Source: JBCDBH01 sp039184055 (lineage in GTDB: Bacteria; Acidobacteriota; Thermoanaerobaculia; Multivoradales; J023). From it: a stretch of DNA of 17,880 nucleotides. Where the stretch lies: contig JBCDBH010000088.1 in the NCBI GenBank assembly GCA_039184055.1, positions 1-17,880 on the forward strand, in the 5' to 3' direction. Shown here piece after piece: positions 8,574 through 16,800 of this stretch (position 1 is its first letter; the number at the start of each line of letters is the position of its first letter). The notes below the pieces were generated by a model. That model made no database searches. It worked only from the letters and a program-made list of their open reading frames with translations, and was not told the DNA's origin. The position numbers were made by a program, and so were the translations under genes.

Positions 8574-9488
8574 ATGACGGGCGTTTTCGCACCTCTCCTC
8601 CTTACCTTGTCGACCTGGCTCGGCTGTGTGGTCGAAGGTCAGGTGGTCGATGTCATGGCGGCGCCGTTCGACGAAGCGACGGTTTCGGTGGTCGAAATGC
8701 TGCCGTCGGAGCCTGACGCGTGGGTGCGAGCGCCGATCCATCGGACCGTGATCACCGCTCGAACCGGTCGCTTCGTCGCTATGGGTCTTCCTTCAGGTAC
8801 GTATCGGTTCGCGGCCATGACCCCGGGTCACGCCACGGCCCATTTCTTTGGCATCGAGATCGCGCCTTTTTGCAAGGCGATCGATCTCGGTGTGTTGACG
8901 CTGGGGGAAGGGGTGGCGATCGAGGGTTGGGTGATCGATCGCAACGATACAGCGATCGAAAACGTATCGATCATCGTGAGGCGCTATCAGGCCATGGGGA
9001 TCGAGGAGGCAGTGCGGACCTTCACCGATGCCCAGGGTCGTTTTCGGGTCGGCCCACTCGGTGCCGGGAGACGCTATTCGCTGCAGGTGCTAGCTGATGG
9101 GTACCGCATGGGCTCCCGAACCGAGCTCGTGCCACCGCTTGCCGAGCCGATCACTATCGAGCTCGAGCGCTTGGGTGGCCTGTCGGGACGAGTGGTGGAC
9201 GCGTCGGGGACGCCGGTGGTGGATTTCTTGCTTCGAATCCGGGGCGCCTCCGGCCCGTCACGATCGGTGCACCGACCCGATTCAGAGGGGCGGTTCACGG
9301 TCGAGGATCTCGATGAAGGGATCTACACGGTGATCGCGGAAGCGGACGGCTTGATGCCCGCGGCGGTGGAAGGCGTCGAGGTGATCGCGGGCGAGCACAC
9401 CGACGATGTCGAAGTGGTATCGACTCGCCCCTGGGCCGTATCGACTCGAAGCGACGCGACTTTCCGGCGCCGAGATCGAGCGTCGTGA
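8574..9488 (+). CDS. Truncated paralogue B, 5' part: modules 6-8 of the family, then frameshift
   Basis: The frame encodes 304 residues and starts 58 bp after paralogue A, with a weak ribosome binding site. Residues 1-17 form a short signal-like segment (MTGVFAPLLLTLSTWLG) joined directly to what is module 6 in the paralogues (from C18). Module 7 (IEGWVIDRND) starts near 115 and module 8 (LSGRVVDASG) near 201. C18 and C100 match the C441/C524 pair of paralogue C, and the spacing is nearly equal. Homology is lost after DVEV (about residue 281). The last residues (STRPWAVSTRSD onward, Arg-rich) are out-of-frame translation, and the conserved sequence continues in the +1 frame from about 9427. 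Modules 1-5 are absent. The gene is best read as the front of a decaying paralogue. Whether this short protein is made and useful is unknown. Confidence 0.7.
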   Translation: MTGVFAPLLLTLSTWLGCVVEGQVVDVMAAPFDEATVSVVEMLPSEPDAWVRAPIHRTVITARTGRFVAMGLPSGTYRFAAMTPGHATAHFFGIEIAPFCKAIDLGVLTLGEGVAIEGWVIDRNDTAIENVSIIVRRYQAMGIEEAVRTFTDAQGRFRVGPLGAGRRYSLQVLADGYRMGSRTELVPPLAEPITIELERLGGLSGRVVDASGTPVVDFLLRIRGASGPSRSVHRPDSEGRFTVEDLDEGIYTVIAEADGLMPAAVEGVEVIAGEHTDDVEVVSTRPWAVSTRSDATFRRRDRAS

Positions 9489-9804
9489 GCTGATGGTCGA
9501 CGACGACATCGATGATGTGGTGATCGTTGCCGAGGACGTGCCGCGTGGCGCGGTCCGAGGTGTACTGCGTGGCGTCGATGTCGATCTGATGACCGAGATC
9601 TCCCTGGCGATCGGGAGCGACAAGAGCTTGCCGATCGGGCCGGTGAGTTTCGACTCGACGGGGCGGTTTTTCTTCGATGATCTCGCACCAGGTCGATGGT
9701 CGGTGCTCGTGGGTCGTTTCCCCGGAGGCTCGATCGCCAGCGTCGAGGTCGAGGTACGACCAGGTGACGTCACCTGGGTCGAGATCGATGTGCCCTTGCG
9801 CTAG
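9406..9804 (+). pseudogene. Out-of-frame 3' part of paralogue B: end of module 10 and module 11
   Basis: The +1 frame resumes family homology at LAPGPYRLEATRL, which aligns with VAPGTYELTAS (end of module 10) in paralogue C. It continues through module 11: RGVLRGVDVD, DSTGRFFFDDLAPGRWSV, then DVTWVEIDVPLR and a stop. Paralogue C has EAWVELDLTPE at the same point and then goes on to modules 12-15, which are missing here. An ATG at 9493 lies 4 nt after the TGA of the upstream frame (9486-9488), so re-initiation could yield about 103 residues. That product would lack a signal peptide. Together with 8574-9488 this is a broken gene spanning 8574-9804. Its sequence still looks conserved, so the break is probably recent. 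Confidence 0.7.
9417..9448 (+). repeat. 11-bp direct repeat at the deletion/frameshift joint
   Basis: GTATCGACTCG occurs at 9417-9427 and 9438-9448. The first copy fills the gap between the last codon homologous to module 8 (GTG, 9414-9416) and the first codon homologous to the end of module 10 (GCC, 9427-9429). That leaves 10 nt between the homologous blocks, which shifts the frame by +1. The core TATCGACTCG also occurs in paralogue C at 12103-12112, encoding the YRL of a module strand. Confidence 0.6.
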
Positions 9805-9809
9805 TGGTC

Positions 9810-9842
9810 CGACTTGCGAGATCCAGGCGCGACTTGCAAGAT
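9810..9842. repeat. Imperfect 13-bp direct repeat before paralogue C
   Basis: CGACTTGCGAGAT (9810-9822) and CGACTTGCAAGAT (9830-9842) differ at one base and are 20 bp apart, about two helical turns. The match extends weakly into ATCCAGGC and ATAAGGC. It may be a degenerate tandem duplication or a paired protein-binding site in the 54-bp gap before the paralogue C start. Confidence 0.45.
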
Positions 9843-9848
9843 AAGGCT

Positions 9849-9854
9849 GGGAGG
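9849..9854 (+). promoter_or_regulatory. Ribosome binding site deciding the paralogue C start
   Basis: GGGAGG lies 4 nt before ATG 9859, which opens a hydrophobic signal peptide (MIFRFFLAAFLFLGATSFA). The frame also extends to a TTG at 9814, but that adds 15 polar residues ahead of the signal peptide and runs through the direct repeat, so ATG 9859 is preferred. Confidence 0.75.
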
Positions 9855-9858
9855 TCGA

Positions 9859-12800
9859 ATGATTTTTCGTTTTTTTCTTGCTGCTTTCCTTTTTCTCGGC
9901 GCAACGTCGTTCGCCGAGTCCCATCCTTCGTTGTCCGGATGTTTCATGGATCTAGCCGACTCCGAGTCGATCGAATTGGTGCTGCTGCCACAGCGTGGTG
10001 TGTGGGCGGCCGCGCTCGCGACCTTCGACGAGGGAGTCGAAGCACCGGTGGCGCGGGCGCGCACCGACGCGGATGGCTGTTTCGCGATCGATGTGGCCGA
10101 GCCGGCGAATCTCGAGCTCGTGATGACCGCGCGAGGTGGACGGATCCATCTCCCGATCGAACCTCTTTTCACGAATCACCACCTGCCTCTCACGCTTCCT
10201 GATCTCGAAGAGGTTCGTGTCAGGGTGGTCGACGAGGCGGGAAAACCGATTGCGGGCGCTCGGGTCGTGGTCGATGCGACGGTGGCGCCTGATGTGTTGC
10301 GACCGGTCGATTTGCCGACGATCACCGACGAGCAAGGACGCGCGGTGGTGCGGCGAGCTCCCGACTGGTATCGGTTTCGCATCCGGGTGTCTCACCCGGA
10401 CTTTCTCGACTCCGCCTTGGCGAAGGTGACCGAGCCTTCGGTCGAGCTCACGCTTGGACGAGGCGTCACGCGTGCGCTTCGGGTGGTCGACGAGGATGAA
10501 CGTCCGGTCGCGGATGCGGTCGTCGTGGTGGACGAGGATCTGGCGGTTCTCCGTAGTGACGAGACGGGGCGTCTCGACCTCGTAGTCGATCCGGATAAAG
10601 GTCGACAGGTGACGGTGCACGGGCCTGGGGCGATGTGGCAAGGCACGATTGCCGCACCGACGGACGACGATTCAGCTTTTGTGATCCGTCTGAAGCCGGA
10701 TACCGTGCATACGGGCTCGGTGGTCGATTCCGAGACGAAGAAAGCGGTCGCGGATGCGCTGGTGTGGTCGACGGCTCGGCCTCGCTCGCCGGTTCGGACC
10801 GACGACGAAGGACGGTACCGACTCGAAGCTCCGGAGGACACCGAGAATCGAGTCGCGGCGCTGGAGTATTTCCCGCGTCGATTCGCGGAGACGACGGTCG
10901 AGCTCGATCCGGCGGTCGACGTGATCGGTCGGGTGGTCGATACCGATACGAAGCCGATCGCGGGGGTGATGATCGAATCACGCGTCACGCGTGGTGGCCG
11001 CGAGCTCTACGCGCGGAGCGATGACGAGGGCGTGTTTCGCCTCGCGCCTCTCAGACCCGGTCTGCGTCACGATCTGTTGGTCGATCATGCCGGCTATGCA
11101 CGTCGGGCCGTCGACTTTCGGTCGCCACGACGTGGCGAGGACGAACGTCTCCAGATCGAGATCGTTCTTTCTCCTGGCTGTGTCGGTACCGGTTGGGTGG
11201 TCGACGAGTCCGGTGAGCCGCTCACCGGCGTGGCCGTCCGTCTGGGGGAGACCGAGCCGTCCCGAGCGCTTTTCGAGCAAGGGCCACCGGCCGCCCAATA
11301 CGAGACGGTCACCAGCGACGAGGGTCGTTTCGTCTTCGATCAGCTCGCTCCGGGTGGCTGGGACCTAGCCGCCGAGCTGCGAGATTTCGTCACCGCCGAG
11401 ATTCAGGGCATCGAGGTGGAGGCACCGTGTGAGGACACCGATCTCGGCACGGTCGCACTGTCGCGTGGGGTGGTGGTCGAGGGGGTGATCGTGGATGCTG
11501 ATGAGCAGCCGATCACGGGGGCACAGGTCGATGCTCGTCGACACCGTGGCTTGTTCAGCAACACATCACTCCAGGGCGAGAGCGTGTCGAGCGATGGCGA
11601 TGGGCGATTCACGCTCACCGGGCTGGCGCCCGGAAGCCCGACGACCATCACGGTTCGTCGGCGAGGCTTCGCGGTGCGTTATGTCCCCATTACGCCCCCG
11701 ATCGAGGAACCGCTGGTGATTGCGCTGGTGGGGCTCGGTGGCATCTCGGGGAAGGTGACCGCGGAAGACGGTAGTGAGATCGAGGACATGTCTGTCCGCC
11801 CCAAACGTAGCTCCGGTCGATCCGAAGCCTCGAAGAGGTTCGACAGCGGTGCCTTCGTCATCGACAAGCTGCAGGCAGGCGTTTATCAGGTACACGTGAA
11901 AAGCAAGGGCTTTCTTCCGGCCTCGGTCGGCGACATCCAGGTGACGGGGGGAAGCATCACTGAAGACGTCGAGGTGACGTTACGCCGGGGTGCGACGCTG
12001 GTCGGCCAGATCCTGGACCCCGACGGTGCCCCCGTCGCCGACGCCGCTGTGTCGCTCGATGGTGATCCCACGATGCAGGCGAGTAGTGATGAGGACGGTC
12101 GTTATCGACTCGACGGAATCGAGTCCGGTCACCAAGTCGTGGTGGCGCGCCACCGCGATTTCCTCGCGGGACGGGGCGTGATCGAGGTTCGAGGAGACGT
12201 CGAGAACGAGCTCGATCTGACCTTGGGGCGTGGGCATGCGGTGCGTGGCGCGGTGCTCGACCCGAGCGGTGCACCGGCTCCCGAGGCGCGGGTATCGCTC
12301 ACCGCGATGGCTGGGGAGATGGTGACCACGGCGTTGCCTGATGCCGACGGTCGTTTCGAGTACGAGAAGGTCGCACCAGGGACCTATGAGCTCACGGCGA
12401 GTAGCAGTGGCGATCGGGTCGCACGTGCCGAGCTCGGTGAACCCTTGGTGGTCGCCGCTGGCGATGTCGACGGTTTGGTTTTGGTGCTCGAGGAATCGGC
12501 GGTCGGCAAGGTCCGTGGTGTGGTGAGTGGGGTCGAGGTGGACGACATTCCCGCCGTACAGGTCTTCGCGCTCAACGAAGTGATCGGTGACATGCGTCAG
12601 GCCCAACTCGATTTCGAAGGCAATTTCGCGATCGACGATTTGATGACGGGTGATTGGCTGGTGTGGGCGTGGCACAGCACCTCGTTGCAGGGTGCGCAGC
12701 GTGACGTCGCGATCGGGCCCGGGGGTGAAGCCTGGGTCGAGCTCGATTTGACTCCCGAGGATGGACTCACGCTACGCGGCACGGTGCGTCACCAATCGCA

Positions 12801-13782
12801 GCCCGTGCGCGGTGCCCAGGTGCAGGTGCTCGGTCTCGATATCGGTACGCAGCGTGCCGCGACCACCGATGCGGCCGGGCGATTCGTCATCGAGGGGATC
12901 GCCGAAGGCAGCTACGAGATCTGGGCGGCCGCCGACGGCGGCGGCGTGTGGCGATCCACCCGTACCCTCGACTCGTCGATGGATCTCGACATCGAGCTGC
13001 AATCCGCGGGTCTATCCGGACAGATCACATCGAGCGATGGTTCTCCCATCGCCCGAGCCACGGTGCGTCTCGAAGGTGGATCGGCGCTCGAATCCCGACG
13101 CGCGTGGCTCCAGAAGGTCGCGAGCTCGGACGATGGCGGGCGATATCGGATCGATGACTTGCCATCGGGTCAGGTCGTGCTCGTCGTCGAGAAAGCGGGT
13201 TGGGCCACCTATCGCGAACCGATTCGGATCGAAGGCGACAGTGTTGTGCGTGACGTCGAGCTCGAGCCGGCGACGGGACTGCGGCTTCGCATCACCCGGG
13301 CCGAGGGTTTTCGGCTCGATCGGGTCACCGTCGCGCTTCTCGATGGCGCGGGAACACCGACCCAGATCGCGGAGCTCCCGGTGGTGGCGGGCGAGGCGTA
13401 CCTCGATACCGCCGGGCGGGGGGCGTACGACGTCTTGATCACCGCCCAGGGCGCCGGGGTCGTCGAGCGTCGCATCGACATTCCCACGGCGCCGGTCGAG
13501 ATCGTCCTGCCACCGGGTGGCACCGTGTCCCTGCGGGTGCCGGCGCTCATCGACAACCTCACGGCAGCGCGCGCTGTCTTCATCGATTCATCGGGTCGAA
13601 CCCTGCGTCGTCCGGATCGCATGGGGCGGGTCGATTCGGAGATCCGCCTCTATGCCGGGCGGGCCACGATCGAGAATCTGACCGCCGGGCAGTGGACGGT
13701 CGAGGTCCGAGCGGGCGATCGGCGTTGGCGTGCCACCGTCACGGTCGAGCCCTTCACGGTAACGGAGATCGTCGTGGAATAG
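9859..13782 (+). CDS. Giant secreted protein of 15 carboxypeptidase-regulatory-like modules (paralogue C)
   Basis: This encodes 1307 residues with a signal peptide cleaved near residue 19. The 15 modules start near residues 25, 119, 205, 284, 354, 441, 540, 628, 714, 794, 884, 972, 1052, 1142 and 1224, almost the same positions as in paralogue A. Landmarks shared at equivalent places are the module 1 Cys pair (C28 and C74, SGCF and DGCF), DALVWS in module 4, HAGYARR at the end of module 5, VRGVVSGV opening the shorter module 11, VEKAGWA in module 13 and LRVPALI in module 15. A second Cys pair (C441, C524) brackets module 6 and is shared only with the relic paralogue B. Links between modules carry an RG motif (LRRGATLVG, LGRGHAVRG). 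No catalytic residues, anchor or transmembrane helix is recognisable after the signal peptide. It is close to paralogue D in sequence and lies 28 bp upstream of it, so the two are almost certainly cotranscribed. Confidence 0.88.
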   Translation: MIFRFFLAAFLFLGATSFAESHPSLSGCFMDLADSESIELVLLPQRGVWAAALATFDEGVEAPVARARTDADGCFAIDVAEPANLELVMTARGGRIHLPIEPLFTNHHLPLTLPDLEEVRVRVVDEAGKPIAGARVVVDATVAPDVLRPVDLPTITDEQGRAVVRRAPDWYRFRIRVSHPDFLDSALAKVTEPSVELTLGRGVTRALRVVDEDERPVADAVVVVDEDLAVLRSDETGRLDLVVDPDKGRQVTVHGPGAMWQGTIAAPTDDDSAFVIRLKPDTVHTGSVVDSETKKAVADALVWSTARPRSPVRTDDEGRYRLEAPEDTENRVAALEYFPRRFAETTVELDPAVDVIGRVVDTDTKPIAGVMIESRVTRGGRELYARSDDEGVFRLAPLRPGLRHDLLVDHAGYARRAVDFRSPRRGEDERLQIEIVLSPGCVGTGWVVDESGEPLTGVAVRLGETEPSRALFEQGPPAAQYETVTSDEGRFVFDQLAPGGWDLAAELRDFVTAEIQGIEVEAPCEDTDLGTVALSRGVVVEGVIVDADEQPITGAQVDARRHRGLFSNTSLQGESVSSDGDGRFTLTGLAPGSPTTITVRRRGFAVRYVPITPPIEEPLVIALVGLGGISGKVTAEDGSEIEDMSVRPKRSSGRSEASKRFDSGAFVIDKLQAGVYQVHVKSKGFLPASVGDIQVTGGSITEDVEVTLRRGATLVGQILDPDGAPVADAAVSLDGDPTMQASSDEDGRYRLDGIESGHQVVVARHRDFLAGRGVIEVRGDVENELDLTLGRGHAVRGAVLDPSGAPAPEARVSLTAMAGEMVTTALPDADGRFEYEKVAPGTYELTASSSGDRVARAELGEPLVVAAGDVDGLVLVLEESAVGKVRGVVSGVEVDDIPAVQVFALNEVIGDMRQAQLDFEGNFAIDDLMTGDWLVWAWHSTSLQGAQRDVAIGPGGEAWVELDLTPEDGLTLRGTVRHQSQPVRGAQVQVLGLDIGTQRAATTDAAGRFVIEGIAEGSYEIWAAADGGGVWRSTRTLDSSMDLDIELQSAGLSGQITSSDGSPIARATVRLEGGSALESRRAWLQKVASSDDGGRYRIDDLPSGQVVLVVEKAGWATYREPIRIEGDSVVRDVELEPATGLRLRITRAEGFRLDRVTVALLDGAGTPTQIAELPVVAGEAYLDTAGRGAYDVLITAQGAGVVERRIDIPTAPVEIVLPPGGTVSLRVPALIDNLTAARAVFIDSSGRTLRRPDRMGRVDSEIRLYAGRATIENLTAGQWTVEVRAGDRRWRATVTVEPFTVTEIVVE

Positions 13783-13796
13783 CCAAAGATAGATAG

Positions 13797-13802
13797 AGGA
13801 GG
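13797..13802 (+). promoter_or_regulatory. Strong ribosome binding site of paralogue D
   Basis: AGGAGG within GAGGAGGG, 8 nt before ATG 13811, is the strongest Shine-Dalgarno match in the array. It fixes the start of paralogue D within the 28-bp gap after paralogue C. The gap has no room for a terminator. Confidence 0.8.
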
Positions 13803-13810
13803 GAAGAATC

Positions 13811-16800
13811 ATGTTCGAGCTGCTCGCCCTATCGTTATTCATTGCTAGCGCCTCGCCCCAGTCCATGACCCTTTCGGGTTGTGTCGGCGAGCCGGGAATC
13901 GAGGTGGTTCTCCACCAGGCGATCGGTTCCTGGACTCGTCACGTTGCCGAGCCCGAGCCGATCGACCGCGTCACCACCGGTGCCGATGGTTGTTTCGCGC
14001 TCCGTGTCGATCGTCCGATTCTCGGCGAGGTGGTGGTGATCGGCGGGAGTGGTTTGCGTCGCGTACACGAGCTCGGACCGATCTTCGAGGATCGATTCTT
14101 GCCCGTGACCGAACTTCCGGCGACCGAGCCGGTGCGTGTCCGAGTACGCGACGCCGAGGGCCGTCCGCTTGCCGGCGCGGACGTACGGTTCGATGCTCAC
14201 GGTGGTGAGTCGTTTTCTCGTATGGAGCCGACCGGCGACGACGGTGAGATCGTGTTCCCCAGACCGGTCGATGCGTCCAGCGTCGCGCTTCACGTCGGTC
14301 ATCCCGACCATCTCGACTACAGTCATCATCAGCTCGATGGACGGGTGCTCGACGTCGTCTTGGAGCCCGGGGTGCGACGTGCCGTCGTGGTGCGAGACCA
14401 CGAAGGGAAGGCGGTCTCCGAGGCGATGCTCTCGATCAGCGAGCTGCCCCTGCCCCTAGCGATCAGCGGTGAAGACGGCTCGGCGGTCATCGCCGTGCAT
14501 CCAGAGGTTGGCCGTGAGGTCATGGTGGTCGCCGATACGAGGGTCTGGAGTGGCATGGTGCCGGCACCGCGTCGCGACGATGAGAAGCCCTTCGTGATCG
14601 AGCTTCCGGAGCGTGAGGAGGTTGTGGGCGTGGTGCGTGACGCGGTGACTGGCGAGCCCGTGGCGGGTGCGCTGGTGTGGAGCCCGCTCGTACCCGAGAA
14701 GGTCGTGATCACCCGAGAAGACGGCACCTATCGCGTCGCCGTTTGGCCGCTTACGCCGGGGGGGCGGGTCAGCGTCGGAGCGGCGGGGTACCGCCTGCAT
14801 CATGGCGAGCCCGTCGACGTGGTCGAGCTCGAGCCCGAGCGCGTGCTTTCCGGTCGAGTGGTCGATGCGGCCGCGGCCCCGGTCGCGGACGTCACGATCA
14901 CGGTGCATAGTTTGGGGTGGGTGGCCGGGGCGGCGCGAAGCACCGCCGACGGCACGTATCGGATCGCCGGGCTGAAACCCGAGAACGCGTACGAGGTGGT
15001 TTTCGAGCATGCCGACTTCGCGCGCCACAAAGAGCCGTTGACGATGTCGGCCGATGAGTCGACCCGTCTCGACGTTACGCTCGATCGTGGCGTAACGGGT
15101 GTCGGGCTGGTGATCGACGAGACGGGTGAGCCGGTCGTCGGTGCCTTGGTTTCGCTTGTCGAGCCGCCTCCATCGAAGCCTTTTCCACCCCGACCTGAGC
15201 CGCATCGCTACGAGACCGTGAGCGACGGCGAGGGTCGTTTCGAGCTCACCGCGCTTGCCGCGGGCGAGTGGGATCTCGAGGTCGATGCCTCTGGGTTTGC
15301 ACGCGCCGAGGTGGCCGGTATCGACGTTTCTGAAGAGGAAGCGCGGACCGATCTCGGCGCCGTCACCCTGACGCCCGGTACCGAGATCGAAGGTCGGGTG
15401 CTCGACAGCAACGGCCAACCGCTCGCCGAGGTCGCTGTGACCACGAGGCAGCGGGTGGTTCGATTCGGGCCCGGTGCACGAGAGCGGTCCGAGGCCACGT
15501 ACACGGGTCTCGACGGTCGCTTCACGCTTGCCGACCTCGCCGCCGGCCAACCGCATTCTGTCCACGTCAAACTCCACGGCTATGGGGAAGTGTCGTTTCA
15601 GGATCTCGAGCCACCGCTCGATCAGGCGCTCGAGATCATCCTCGAACGTCTGGGGCGGATCGCCGGACAGGCGCATGGTGAGAATGGTGAGATCGTCAAA
15701 GGTGTCATGGTGTATCCCTCGGGTTCACGACGATCTAGTGGTGGGTATCAACGGGTCACACAAGACGGTCGTTTCGGCACTGATGTGCCGGCCGGGACCT
15801 ACCAGGTCGAGGTGAAGGCACCGGGTTGGCTACCGACGGTTCTCGCCGACGTCGAGGTGCTGGCCGGCGAGACCACCGAGCTCGACGTCACCATGCGGCG
15901 TGGCGCCAAGGTCACCGGTCGGGTCACCGACGTCGATGGAGCGCCGGTCGCCGGCGCGCGGGTCACTCGTGGCGTGATCGGGCTGGGTCGTCGGGGTGTC
16001 GAGACCGGCGAAGACGGCTCCTACGAGCTGGGTGGCATCGAGCCCGGGCGTCACACCATCAAAGCGCGACATCGCCAGCTCGGTGAGGTGGAAGGCTCGA
16101 TCGAGGTCCGCGAGACCGGTGCCAACGTCCTCGATCTGGTGCTTCGTCAACCCTTGTCGATCCGTGGTCGCGTGATCGACGCCACGGGTGCGTCCGTGGC
16201 CGGTGCCCAGGTACGGGTCGGTATACCGGGTGGTTTTCAGGGCACCCGTTCGAAGAGCGACGGCAGCTTCGAGATCCCGCGTCTCGATCCCGGTCGCTAT
16301 CGGCTCTTTGCTCTCCACCGCGGTGCCTCGGCCGAGCACGACGAGATGGTCGTTCTCACCGACCGGACCATCGATGGGCTCGTGCTCACCCTCGAAGGTG
16401 AGGGCGCCACGATTCGTGGCCGCGTCCACGGTATCGACGCCGACGCCGCGGCGAGCATTCGAATCGATGCTCGGTCCGAGCAGGATCGTCGTCAAGGTCG
16501 ACTCGACTTCGAGGGCGGTTTTGTTTTCGACGAGCTGTCACCGGGTGTATGGGAGGTTTCGGCTACCGGTCCGGCGGACAGGGATCAGGAGCGTGTGCGT
16601 CTCGAATCGGGTGACGACCGCTGGATCGAGCTCGATCTCGAGGCACGCGACGGTATTTCGCTCTCCGGTGTCGTTCGCGCGGATGGCGCACCGGCGGTTC
16701 ATGCACGGGTGAACCTGATCGGTGTCGACGTTGCCGAGCTCGACGACGCGACCACCGATTTCGAAGGACGTTTCCAGATCGACGGTCTCGCCGCCGGTGG

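Noticed and set aside
8574..8630. Lipoprotein signal in paralogue B (Cys after TWLG)
   Set aside because: Trp at -3 does not fit a lipobox, and the Cys is homologous to C441 of paralogue C, where it is inside the protein.
9814..9858. Upstream extension of paralogue C from TTG 9814
   Set aside because: It has no ribosome binding site, precedes the signal peptide with polar residues, and overlaps a direct repeat. GGGAGG supports ATG 9859.
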